A stretch of DNA of 64,000 nucleotides from PZPK01 sp965230795 (GTDB lineage Bacteria; Pseudomonadota; Gammaproteobacteria; Pseudomonadales; Oleiphilaceae), in the NCBI GenBank assembly GCA_965230795.1, contig OZ246020.1, positions 1,922,001-1,986,000 of the forward strand, in the 5' to 3' direction. Both the position numbers and the translations under genes were made by a program. The notes beneath the pieces were generated by a model. That model made no database searches. It saw only the letters and a list, made by a program, of their open reading frames with translations, and had not been told where the DNA came from. Position 1 is the first letter of the stretch, and every line of letters begins with the position of its first letter. Of this stretch, positions 1 to 7,709 are shown one piece after another.

Positions 1-89
1 TTCTTTTTATCGCCTCTTCGCCGGAAGTTTCCTGCCCGGATTGAGCACTACTCTCTACTCACTACATTAAATGTATAACTCTGCCGCTG

Positions 90-1373
90 TCAGATTTTCG
101 GCATGTCGGCTTCATCCATTTCGGTCTCGGTTCGAGGGTCAAGCTCCAAAGATGCAGGCGTGGTCATATCCGTAACCGCCTGGAAACTCTCTGCTTCATC
201 TGGCGCATAATCAAGCTCGTGGACGCGTTTGCGGATCATCGTAATCAGTGTGAATGCCAACAGGGAAATCGCGCTGAAACTGAACAGCCCTGATGGCCCG
301 GTAAGCTTCATCATCAATGAAGCGATGGGTGCGCCAATGGCAGAAAAAATACCCAGCGTGAACAGCATGCCGCTCCCAATAACAACAAAATCCTCCGGTG
401 CTGCATTGTCGTTTGCGTGTGCAAGACTGATGGCATATTGGGTCATCACCATTCCACCCCAGAAAAACGACAGAGCAATGACCAGTTTTCCCGACAGCAG
501 GGTGTGCAAATCGGGAATGAATACAAAAAGTAAAGACAGCAGGGAGCCGAGGGCTGAGGTGAAAAGAAGAATCAGGCGGCGATCATGATGATCAGACCAT
601 TTGCCCAATGGTACCTGGAACACGGCTCCGCCGAGGACCGCTGCGGACATAAACAGGGTTAGCTGCAGCGTATCGAAGCCACTCGAACTTGCATACAAGG
701 GAGCCAGGGACCAGAAGGCTCCCGTTACCAGGCCGGTTATGATGGCCCCCACCAAACCGATGTGGGAATTGCGCCAGACTTTTACCAAATCGATTTTTAC
801 TGTGCTGACCTGAGCCGGTGCCAGCGCCAAGGTCAAGGAAACTGGAATAATGGCAATGGATATCAGAATGGCTGCTATCGTGAACAGTTGGTAGCTGGAG
901 ATGCTGCCAAGATTAAGCAGTTGCTGTCCGACTGTCATCATCACCAGATTCAGCATGGTGTAGACAGACAGAATTGTCCCTCTGTTCTGGACGTCTGCGC
1001 GTTCGTTGAGCCAGCTTTCAATAATCATGTACAGACCGGAAATACACATTCCGACGATATAGCGGAGCAGGAGCCAGGCTAAAAAAGTCTGCAGCCACGG
1101 AAACAGGAGAATGATGGCAGAATAGAGAGTTGCCAGTACAGCGAAGCTTCGAATGTGACCCACGCGCTTGAGGATGTGCGGCGTCACCAGACAGCCACAA
1201 ACAAAGCCGATGAAATATGCGGAACCGGTTAATGCCACTTCCATATCGCTAAAGCCGCTTTGGGCGGCTCCTATTGGAAGGAGGGTAAGCAAAAGACCGT
1301 GTCCCATCAGCAATAAGGCGTCCGAGATCAGCAATGCGGAAACGGGTATCCAGATGCGGTGAAAGCCAGTCAT
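90..1373 (-). CDS. MFS transporter (YcaD-like)
   Basis: A 427-residue inner-membrane protein with about twelve hydrophobic segments, typical of the major facilitator superfamily. The N-terminal helix carries an MGHGLLLTLLPIGA-type stretch, and a GRWSDR-like loop (GKWSDHHDRR, about residues 258-267) sits where the family's conserved loop 8-9 motif lies. The hydrophilic C-terminal tail of about 40 residues is acidic. The overall look is that of YcaD-type putative transporters; the substrate cannot be read from sequence. It is transcribed leftward, divergently from the outer-membrane protein gene. No operon partner is visible inside the window. Confidence 0.85.
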   Translation of the reverse strand: MTGFHRIWIPVSALLISDALLLMGHGLLLTLLPIGAAQSGFSDMEVALTGSAYFIGFVCGCLVTPHILKRVGHIRSFAVLATLYSAIILLFPWLQTFLAWLLLRYIVGMCISGLYMIIESWLNERADVQNRGTILSVYTMLNLVMMTVGQQLLNLGSISSYQLFTIAAILISIAIIPVSLTLALAPAQVSTVKIDLVKVWRNSHIGLVGAIITGLVTGAFWSLAPLYASSSGFDTLQLTLFMSAAVLGGAVFQVPLGKWSDHHDRRLILLFTSALGSLLSLLFVFIPDLHTLLSGKLVIALSFFWGGMVMTQYAISLAHANDNAAPEDFVVIGSGMLFTLGIFSAIGAPIASLMMKLTGPSGLFSFSAISLLAFTLITMIRKRVHELDYAPDEAESFQAVTDMTTPASLELDPRTETEMDEADMPKI

Positions 1374-1619
1374 GAAGGCAGCAGTCCTGTGGTAAGCTCT
1401 ATATCTCTTTTTGAGTTTATGTGCAGTTTAGCAGTTCAACACAATCCATACGGAACATTCCATCCCGGATCTTTCCCGAAATGTTTTCGGAAAAACTGTC
1501 GTCCCATGGGGGAAAAAGGAAAGTACGAGACAGTCACACAATCTTGGGGTTCAAGTTGTCAGCTCAGCGCATTCATCTTAAAGTTAGCAGGCACTCATCA
1601 AGTTAGATCGATAATAACC

Positions 1620-2891
1620 ATGACAAGTTTTTCTTCCATTTCTACAATTTTTCTCGTCGCTGTCTTTTTGCTGTCAAGTCAGGCACAAGCCTTTAATTTT
1701 CAGAAGGATGATTTTCGCCAGGTTACCGAAGCCGATAGCTTTGAGGAAATGGTGGCCAAGGGTAAAAACAGTTTTCAGATTGAGTTGATGCAAAGTGACG
1801 TGTCACAGGACTTTGGTGAGGTCGACAGAGGCGGGGAAGCCAGCACTCTGCGTTCCAGGTTTACCTTCGAAAGCGCCCAATATCGCTTTTTTTCGTTTCT
1901 GGTTGAGTTTGATGATGTAACGGCCTTGCCCGACGACAGTAGCTATAACTCGGGCGCGAACGGAGAAACAGATGATGCGCTGATCCCTGCTCACGATGAC
2001 ACCTATGTGCGTCGCGCATGGTTAGGCTATGACATCGCCAACACCCTCATCAAGTATGGGCGTCAGAATATCAACCTGAACAATGGCCGATTTATCGGGA
2101 CCGAGACCGCTTTTCCCCGAGACGCCAGTTTCTCTGCCCTGACAGTACGCAATGAATCCCTGAATCTGATGCGTTTTCGTCTCGGACACATTTACCAATA
2201 TGAATCTGCGTTCGGTCGTGAAGTTGAGGGTGGTCGACAAGCGCTCGATGCCAATTATCTAACGATTAGCTATCGTGGGTTCCTTCACAGTCTGCTGTCT
2301 CTATACCACTACGATATTGATGCAGGCGAGGGCTTCGAGCAATGGGACAGCCAGACCAGTGGTGTACGATTTTCCGGCTTTATCGATAACGAACCGGCTA
2401 TTGAGTATGCTTTGGAATACGCCTCTCAGCGAGATGGCCATGACAACACCAGAGACTACTCTGCGGCATATTACCTGTTAGAGGCGGGTGTAACCTTTCA
2501 TGGCATTCGTATTTTTGCAGGGCGCGAAGTACTGGGAGCCGATGACGATGAGGGCTTTGTCGTGACCCCTCTGGGTGAGCTTCATGCTTTTCAGGGAGGA
2601 GCAGATATATTTTCCCATGGTGGTCTGGGTAACATCGAAGGCGGTCTGGTCGACGACTATGTCAGCCTGGGCTATGTATTGGATGTGGATAGCAAGGTAC
2701 TCATAAGCCATCATACCTATGAGGCAGATGAGTCCGGCGCGAACAATGATTCATTGGGTCGGGAATGGAGGCTGGAAGCCCACCATAATTGGAACAATCT
2801 GGATTTTATACTCGATTATGCCTCGTATACGGCAAGGAGCTTTGGAGTGGATACCCAGTCCTGGCGAGCCGGTTTGCAATACAATTTCTGA
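1620..2891 (+). CDS. Alginate-export-family outer-membrane beta-barrel protein
   Basis: A 423-residue precursor. I start it at the ATG at 1620 because a clean signal peptide follows (hydrophobic core, cleavage after AQA near residue 24), although the reading frame is open further upstream. The mature part alternates polar and aromatic residues as in a barrel. It has landmarks of alginate-export (AlgE-like) proteins: STLRSRFTF, the FLVEFDDV strand, and GRQNINLNNGRFIG (about residues 145-158). It ends in YNF, a C-terminal aromatic typical of outer-membrane proteins. The family makes passive outer-membrane channels; an actual alginate role is not supported, since no alginate genes are nearby. 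Confidence 0.75.
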   Translation: MTSFSSISTIFLVAVFLLSSQAQAFNFQKDDFRQVTEADSFEEMVAKGKNSFQIELMQSDVSQDFGEVDRGGEASTLRSRFTFESAQYRFFSFLVEFDDVTALPDDSSYNSGANGETDDALIPAHDDTYVRRAWLGYDIANTLIKYGRQNINLNNGRFIGTETAFPRDASFSALTVRNESLNLMRFRLGHIYQYESAFGREVEGGRQALDANYLTISYRGFLHSLLSLYHYDIDAGEGFEQWDSQTSGVRFSGFIDNEPAIEYALEYASQRDGHDNTRDYSAAYYLLEAGVTFHGIRIFAGREVLGADDDEGFVVTPLGELHAFQGGADIFSHGGLGNIEGGLVDDYVSLGYVLDVDSKVLISHHTYEADESGANNDSLGREWRLEAHHNWNNLDFILDYASYTARSFGVDTQSWRAGLQYNF

Positions 2892-2903
2892 GGCGGTACG
2901 CCG

Positions 2904-3230
2904 TTATGGCGAAAATCTGGCACATCTGAACAGGCTGAAGCGTTGGCGACCTTCCGTTACCGCGGTTTCAGGCCACAATGCATTGGCGTTAATTTCCTGA
3001 GCTTTGTTGCGGGCCAGGATTTCCAATTCTTCTGCGACCGTTTGCGGGTCGCGATTCCACCATAAAAACTGGTGCCTGGTTTGAAACTCCTGTTCATGCA
3101 GTAAACGACATTCTGGCTCGTGGTTACTGTAGAGCATGGCTGGAGCGCCAGGGTGCAAGGCAACGTATGAGCATGAGGCCAGGTTGAGCGACATTAGTAA
3201 GAACAGGACCGAACGTTTCAAATTGAGCAT
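2904..3230 (-). CDS. Small predicted lipoprotein, DUF4156-like
   Basis: A 108-residue protein with a short N-terminal signal ending in a lipobox (LNLASC, Cys about residue 20), so it is probably lipidated and anchored in an outer or inner membrane leaflet. The rest has a conserved-looking ECRLL stretch and an ARNKAQEINANAL helix resembling the LRNKAAELGAN pattern of DUF4156 lipoproteins. It ends 12 bp from the convergent outer-membrane protein gene and is divergent from the metallo-hydrolase gene. Function unknown; the family assignment is by eye only. Confidence 0.6.
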   Translation of the reverse strand: MLNLKRSVLFLLMSLNLASCSYVALHPGAPAMLYSNHEPECRLLHEQEFQTRHQFLWWNRDPQTVAEELEILARNKAQEINANALWPETAVTEGRQRFSLFRCARFSP

Positions 3231-3392
3231 TGTTTTTTAGCACTTGATACAGTGAAGAGGCAGTGATTCTAACTCCTGGCATGGTGTATTCCCAATCTGT
3301 TACGGCGACACTGGTTGAATTCCAACATTCCGGGCGCATAATGCTGGTCGAATACAAGATGGTCATTGAAAAGTCAGTACACAGGCGAAGCT

Positions 3393-4037
3393 ATGAGTTT
3401 GAAGTACGAAATTGTTCCGGTCACAGCGTTTGAACAAAATTGTTCAGTGCTGTGGTGTGATGAAAGCGGGGACGCTGCAGTGGTTGATCCGGGCGGTGAT
3501 ATAGAAAAGATTGAAGCAGTGTTGTCCAAGCACAAACTGAAACTGGACAAAATTATCCTGACCCATGCGCATATTGATCATGCGGGTGCGACCGCAGAGC
3601 TGGCGCGAAAACGGCAAGTGCCCATCGTTGGTCCCCACAAGGAAGATTTGTTTTGGATCCAACTGTTGCCGCAGCAAAGCCAGATGTTTGGTTTCCCTTC
3701 TGCCGAGAGTTTTGATCCGGACCGTTGGTTAGAGGAGGGCGACAGCGTTGAAATAGGGCGGCAGGTTCTTCAGGTGTTTCATTGTCCGGGTCATACTCCC
3801 GGTCATGTGGTGCTGTTTCACGCGCCAAGCAAGTTGGCGTTGGTAGGGGATGTTCTGTTTCAGGGATCGATTGGTCGTACTGACTTTCCTAAAGGTGATT
3901 TTGCGACCCTGGCCAACTCAATCCGCACTAAGCTCTGGAATCTGGGCGATGATGTGGCCTTCATTCCCGGTCACGGTCCCATGTCGACGATTGGTCATGA
4001 AAAAGCGACCAATCCTTTCGTTGCCGGTTACGGTTAA
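3393..4037 (+). CDS. MBL-fold metallo-hydrolase, YcbL / glyoxalase II-like
   Basis: A 214-residue cytosolic enzyme of the metallo-beta-lactamase superfamily. The metal site is complete: THAHIDHAG (HxHxDH), GHTPGH, a GDVLF aspartate and a terminal GHGP histidine. Its length and simple architecture match the YcbL type of glyoxalase II-like hydrolases, which lack the C-terminal glutathione-binding domain of GloB. I chose the ATG at 3393, preceded by AGGCGAAG, over the TTG at 3366. The substrate is probably a thioester or related compound, but this is inference. It lies upstream of gltX in the same direction. Confidence 0.85.
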   Translation: MSLKYEIVPVTAFEQNCSVLWCDESGDAAVVDPGGDIEKIEAVLSKHKLKLDKIILTHAHIDHAGATAELARKRQVPIVGPHKEDLFWIQLLPQQSQMFGFPSAESFDPDRWLEEGDSVEIGRQVLQVFHCPGHTPGHVVLFHAPSKLALVGDVLFQGSIGRTDFPKGDFATLANSIRTKLWNLGDDVAFIPGHGPMSTIGHEKATNPFVAGYG

Positions 4038-4133
4038 AGCGGGTTCGGCAAAGCCACAAGCGACTGGTCTTGTGATAGATGCTTGCCTATAATTCCGCGT
4101 CTTCTGGACCAAACTCACTTCATAGGATCCCTT

Positions 4134-5657
4134 ATGTCTCAAACCGTTCGTACCCGGATAGCTCCTTCGCCAACCGGCGATCCGCATGTTGGTACGGCGT
4201 ATATCGCGCTGTTCAATATGTGTTTCGCTCGCCAGCACCAGGGCAAGTTTATTCTGCGGATAGAGGACACTGACCAGGCACGCAGCACTCCTGAATCTGA
4301 AGCACAGATTTTGTCAGCCTTACGTTGGTTGGGGCTGGATTGGGATGAAGGACCGGACGTAGGTGGCGAGTTCGGCCCCTACCGTCAGAGTGAGCGCAAG
4401 CATGATTATCGAGCCTATGCAGAGAAACTGGTTGAACAGGGTCACGCCTTTTACTGTTTTCGCACACCTGAAGAACTGGATGAGATTCGCGAGGCACGCA
4501 AATCAGAAGGTCTGAACCCGGGTATCAAAGGTAATCTGGAGCTTGCTCCCGATGAGGTGAAACGCCGTCTTGAAAATGGCGATCCCTACGTTATCCGTAT
4601 GCACGTTCCGGATGAGGGCACATGTGTCATTGATGACATGTTGAGAGGGAAAATCGAAATTGACTGGGCGCAGGTCGATTGTCAGATACTGCTGAAATCC
4701 GATGGCATGCCGACTTATCACCTGGCCAATGTTGTCGATGATCATCTTATGCAGATTACCCACGTGATTCGTGGAGAAGAGTGGATTAGTTCGGCACCCA
4801 AGCATCATCTGCTGTATCAATACTTCGGTTGGGAAATGCCAACACTTTGCCACATGCCGCTATTGCGTAATCCCGACAAGAGCAAGCTGAGTAAACGTAA
4901 GAATCCAACCAGTATCACCTATTACGAGCGTATGGGTTTTCTTCCCGAGGCAGTGGTGAACTATCTTGGCCGTATGGGATGGTCCATGCCGGATGAGCGC
5001 GAGAAGTTTTCCTTACAGGAAATGATCGAGGATTTTGATATTCAGCGGGTTTCTCTGGGCGGACCAATCTTTGACGTCGAAAAACTGTCATGGTTGAACG
5101 GAACCTGGATTCGCGAATCTCTGAGCGATGAAGCCTTTGCTGAGCGCGTTAGCAAATGGGCACTGAACAGGGAAGCGATGATGCCACTGGTAGAGCACGT
5201 AAAGGGGCGGGTAGAAACCTTTACTGATATTGTGCCTTTGGCTGCGTTCATGTTTTCCGGGATGCTCACCCTGGAGCCGGGACAGTTTGAGCACAAAAAG
5301 CTTGATTCCTCGCAGGTGAAGCGGGTGTTGCAGTTTACCCTGTGGCGATTGGAGGCCCGGCGTCATTGGAGCAAAGAAAACATCTTTGCTGACGTCCAAG
5401 CCCTGGCAAAAAGCATGGAGATCAAAATGGGGGACTTCATGCAGCCCATTTTTGTTGCCATCGCAGGAACATCAAATTCCTGGTCCGTGATGGATTCCAT
5501 GGCCTTGCTGGGTCCAGACATGACGCGAGCCCGATTACGTCATGCGCTTCAGGTTCTGGAAGGCTTTTCCAAAAAAGAAACCAAGAAAGTTGAAAAGGAA
5601 TATCAAGCGCTTAGCGCGAAAATGGAGGCGGAAATAAAAGCCCAAAATATGCCTTGA
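4134..5657 (+). CDS. gltX: Glutamyl-tRNA synthetase
   Basis: A 507-residue class I aminoacyl-tRNA synthetase that charges tRNA-Glu. The HIGH-type signature reads PTGDPHVGTAY near the N-terminus, as in Pseudomonas-type GltX, and the KMSKS-type loop reads KSKLSKRKN. Start chosen at ATG 4134 because VRTRIAPSPTG follows it, as in the family; the open frame continues upstream without homology. The C-terminal anticodon-binding region is present and ends in a lysine-rich tail. A tRNA-Glu gene lies 250 bp downstream, so enzyme and substrate RNA are neighbours. Confidence 0.97.
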   Translation: MSQTVRTRIAPSPTGDPHVGTAYIALFNMCFARQHQGKFILRIEDTDQARSTPESEAQILSALRWLGLDWDEGPDVGGEFGPYRQSERKHDYRAYAEKLVEQGHAFYCFRTPEELDEIREARKSEGLNPGIKGNLELAPDEVKRRLENGDPYVIRMHVPDEGTCVIDDMLRGKIEIDWAQVDCQILLKSDGMPTYHLANVVDDHLMQITHVIRGEEWISSAPKHHLLYQYFGWEMPTLCHMPLLRNPDKSKLSKRKNPTSITYYERMGFLPEAVVNYLGRMGWSMPDEREKFSLQEMIEDFDIQRVSLGGPIFDVEKLSWLNGTWIRESLSDEAFAERVSKWALNREAMMPLVEHVKGRVETFTDIVPLAAFMFSGMLTLEPGQFEHKKLDSSQVKRVLQFTLWRLEARRHWSKENIFADVQALAKSMEIKMGDFMQPIFVAIAGTSNSWSVMDSMALLGPDMTRARLRHALQVLEGFSKKETKKVEKEYQALSAKMEAEIKAQNMP

Positions 5658-5682
5658 CTCGTCATAGGGACTTCAATAATAT
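5654..5682 (+). promoter_or_regulatory. Candidate sigma-70 promoter for the tRNA-Ala/tRNA-Glu unit
   Basis: TTGACT (5654-5659) and TAATAT (5677-5682) are separated by exactly 17 bp. The -35 overlaps the gltX stop codon. The bases after the -10 (CGCCCCC) form a GC-rich discriminator, as known for stringently controlled stable-RNA promoters. Position and sequence support it; no transcript data. Confidence 0.5.
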
Positions 5683-5783
5683 ACGCCCCCGTTGACGAGT
5701 CGCAGCCTTTGAGGCGGCACTTGGCAGGTCGCTTTAGTGCTACTATTGACCCGTGTCGATAGAGGTTTCGCGATAGGAAATAT

Positions 5784-5859
5784 GGGGCCATAGCTCAGCT
5801 GGGAGAGCGCAACGCTGGCAGCGTTGAGGTCGACGGTTCGATCCCGTCTGGCTCCACCA
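5784..5859 (+). tRNA. tRNA-Ala (anticodon GGC)
   Basis: A 76-nt cloverleaf with encoded CCA. The acceptor stem GGGGCCA pairs with TGGCTCC (one G-T pair), and the anticodon stem CAACG/CGTTG carries the loop CTGGCAG, giving anticodon GGC. The T-loop is GGTTCGATCC. Confidence 0.97.
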
Positions 5860-5907
5860 AATTTCCTGATTCTGTCATTAGCTCCAATACTCGTCAGGAC
5901 TGTTTAA

Positions 5908-5983
5908 GTCCCCTTCGTCTAGAGGCCTAGGACACCGCCCTTTCACGGCGGTAACAGGGGTTCGACTCCCCTAGGGGACGCCA
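5908..5983 (+). tRNA. tRNA-Glu (anticodon TTC)
   Basis: A 76-nt cloverleaf with encoded CCA. The acceptor stem GTCCCCT pairs with AGGGGAC, and the anticodon stem CCGCC/GGCGG carries the loop CTTTCAC, giving anticodon TTC. It lies 48 bp after tRNA-Ala and is followed by an intrinsic terminator, so the two are probably one transcript. Confidence 0.97.
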
Positions 5984-6000
5984 ATTCTCGAAAGAGGCAA

Positions 6001-6032
6001 AAAGCCCGGCTCGTTGAGCTGGGCTTTTTTGT
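6001..6032 (+). terminator. Rho-independent terminator after the tRNA pair
   Basis: A 10-bp stem AGCCCGGCTC / GAGCTGGGCT with a GTT loop is followed by a run of six T. Confidence 0.9.
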
Positions 6033-6337
6033 TTGCTCAGTCTCAATTCTTCTTTTTCTGCGCGACAATTTTTTGTCATTCCCTGTTGGTTTTGCGCATT
6101 TCTTTTCAGGTAAGGAAAGAATGCAAACTCTTTGTAAAATTATTTCAGTCTGCGATCATGTTTTAAGTGCATGAAATAAAAGGGAATATAATTCTGTTTG
6201 TTTTAGGTGAGATTTTTAGGGTAGGGAGTTGGCACGAAAAGCGCTTAAAGGAATGTATCAACTCAGATAATCAGTAAATTGATTGGTACTAGACGAAAAG
6301 TCTTCGCGAAAAAAACAGAAAAAGAGGATACAAAAAT
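6033..6337 (+). other. AT-rich 305-bp intergenic region upstream of the small protein gene
   Basis: No gene seen. A perfect -10 hexamer TATAAT lies at 6187-6192 with only a poor -35 (TTAAGT at 6163-6168). If used, it would give a leader of about 140 nt before the 58-residue ORF at 6338. Confidence 0.4.
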
Positions 6338-6514
6338 ATGTCAGCAGAAATTCGATCTATCCACGTAGCAAGCAACGAAACACGCAACGCTGAGCAGGAG
6401 TTGCTGGACTACATGTTGTGGAGCATGAAACACGATCAGGACCCACATGCACTGTACGATGATCCCATTGAAGTATTTCGTGAAGAAATGAAAGCCCGTC
6501 GCAATGTAGCCTAA
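6338..6514 (+). CDS. Orphan 58-residue acidic protein of unknown function
   Basis: A short ORF with a strong Shine-Dalgarno (AAAGAGGA at 6321-6328) and its own intrinsic terminator at 6613-6638, so it behaves like a real monocistronic gene. The predicted protein starts MSAEIRSIHVASNETRN, continues into a probable amphipathic helix (EQELLDYMLWSMKHD) and ends with PIEVFREEMKARRNVA. It has no signal peptide, membrane segment or cysteines. I do not recognise a family. It sits alone between the tRNA pair and a leftward pterin-synthase-like gene. Confidence 0.7.
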   Translation: MSAEIRSIHVASNETRNAEQELLDYMLWSMKHDQDPHALYDDPIEVFREEMKARRNVA

Positions 6515-6612
6515 GTTCCCGCGTCAGGTTTCGCGTTTAATAAGAATACTCACCCAGGAACGCATACCCGAAAAGTACGAAAACAATAAAGAAGAAAGAG
6601 CCTGAAGATAAA

Positions 6613-6638
6613 GGAGCCCATTGTGGCTCCTTTTTTTT
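6613..6638 (+). terminator. Rho-independent terminator after the 58-residue ORF
   Basis: The stem GGAGCC / GGCTCC with a 6-nt loop is followed by eight T. Confidence 0.85.
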
Positions 6639-6644
6639 GGGCGG

Positions 6645-7532
6645 CTATTTTCTGGATTGACGCTTTTGAGTGGTTTTGACAGTGCCCCGGTCTGCAATCG
6701 CGCCTTTGCCTATTCCTTCGAAGGCACACACCCGGTAATGGTTTCCCGGATTCTTTTCCAGACATTTCTCCGCGATGTGAGTGGCAATCCATTCTACCGT
6801 CGAATCGGTGTCGATCAGGTAAACCTTCTTTTCAGGAATCAGCAGGGAAAATTTACCTTGCGTGGCCTTGTAGCCGAACCGGATGTGTTTTTTATCTTCA
6901 ATGTCGGGCTCTTCGATGATGTCTTCCCGCGTTCCGATATAAATATTGTGGAAGCAGGCAGACCAGTAATCTTCCAGATCCGGAGAGCGTTGGTGATTCT
7001 CAAATATCTCAATGCGAGAACGGTGGCCGTGGACGATGCGCTGGCAGTTGCCGGCGTGTTTTTTGAGACCATGACTGTAATGGTAATAAGCCGCTTCGAT
7101 GTTTTCTTCCCTTAAAGTGAGGTTCACATCGGTAACATTGTCTGGAAGGGCCCCTCGCAGCATGGTTTCAAGATGCTGGGCAATACTGCGTGTGTTGATG
7201 GTTTTGACATCGAGCAGGACAACGGCATCCTCCGGCGAGACATGCTCATAGCAACCCGATACATTTTGCCAGCTCAGAGTGACTTGCCCTTTGTGGCGTT
7301 TGATAGTCAAATTTTTGGTCTGACTGGAAATGACGAAACGATGGTCGAACTGCTCGTCAATGATGCGTTTTATTTCCTTTTTGACGTCGCCAAAATCAAA
7401 CACCATTCCCTGAGCGTCCAGCTCACCGCTCAGAACAATGTCGACGATCCAGCTTTCACCGAGAATGCCTCGCTGAGTATGGAAGTAAGAAAAATCGATG
7501 ACGGTCAGGTCGTTTACAAACAGTTGATTCAT
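6645..7532 (-). CDS. Two-domain 6-pyruvoyl-tetrahydropterin synthase / QueD-like protein
   Basis: A 295-residue protein, about twice the usual QueD/PTPS length, that reads as two T-fold domains. The N-terminal half has VFDFGDVK and FDHRF, which match the DFGDLK and LDH landmarks of QueD, but no HGH zinc motif. The C-terminal half (from about residue 150) has YSHGL, GNCQRIVHGH and the following strand, matching the catalytic Cys and zinc histidines. Active-site parts therefore look divided between the halves. The family converts dihydroneopterin triphosphate to 6-carboxy- or 6-pyruvoyl-tetrahydropterin; the product here is not determinable. No queuosine neighbours are present. Confidence 0.75.
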   Translation of the reverse strand: MNQLFVNDLTVIDFSYFHTQRGILGESWIVDIVLSGELDAQGMVFDFGDVKKEIKRIIDEQFDHRFVISSQTKNLTIKRHKGQVTLSWQNVSGCYEHVSPEDAVVLLDVKTINTRSIAQHLETMLRGALPDNVTDVNLTLREENIEAAYYHYSHGLKKHAGNCQRIVHGHRSRIEIFENHQRSPDLEDYWSACFHNIYIGTREDIIEEPDIEDKKHIRFGYKATQGKFSLLIPEKKVYLIDTDSTVEWIATHIAEKCLEKNPGNHYRVCAFEGIGKGAIADRGTVKTTQKRQSRK

Positions 7533-7709
7533 AAGTCTTCACTCAAGATCGAGCGCGCATTCTAGCAAATTCACCCGGCTTGATTTCATTAATTTTGAAC
7601 TGATTGGAAAACAGAGGGTGCAATTGCCAAAAAAAACATTTGTTTTCTTGTCAAATCAGGCTTTTAGATTAGCCTTTAGATAAGAAAGGAATAATAAGTT
7701 TATTTTTGC

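Noticed and set aside
4083..4133. Upstream in-frame start of gltX
   Set aside because: GltX homology begins at the ATG at 4134.
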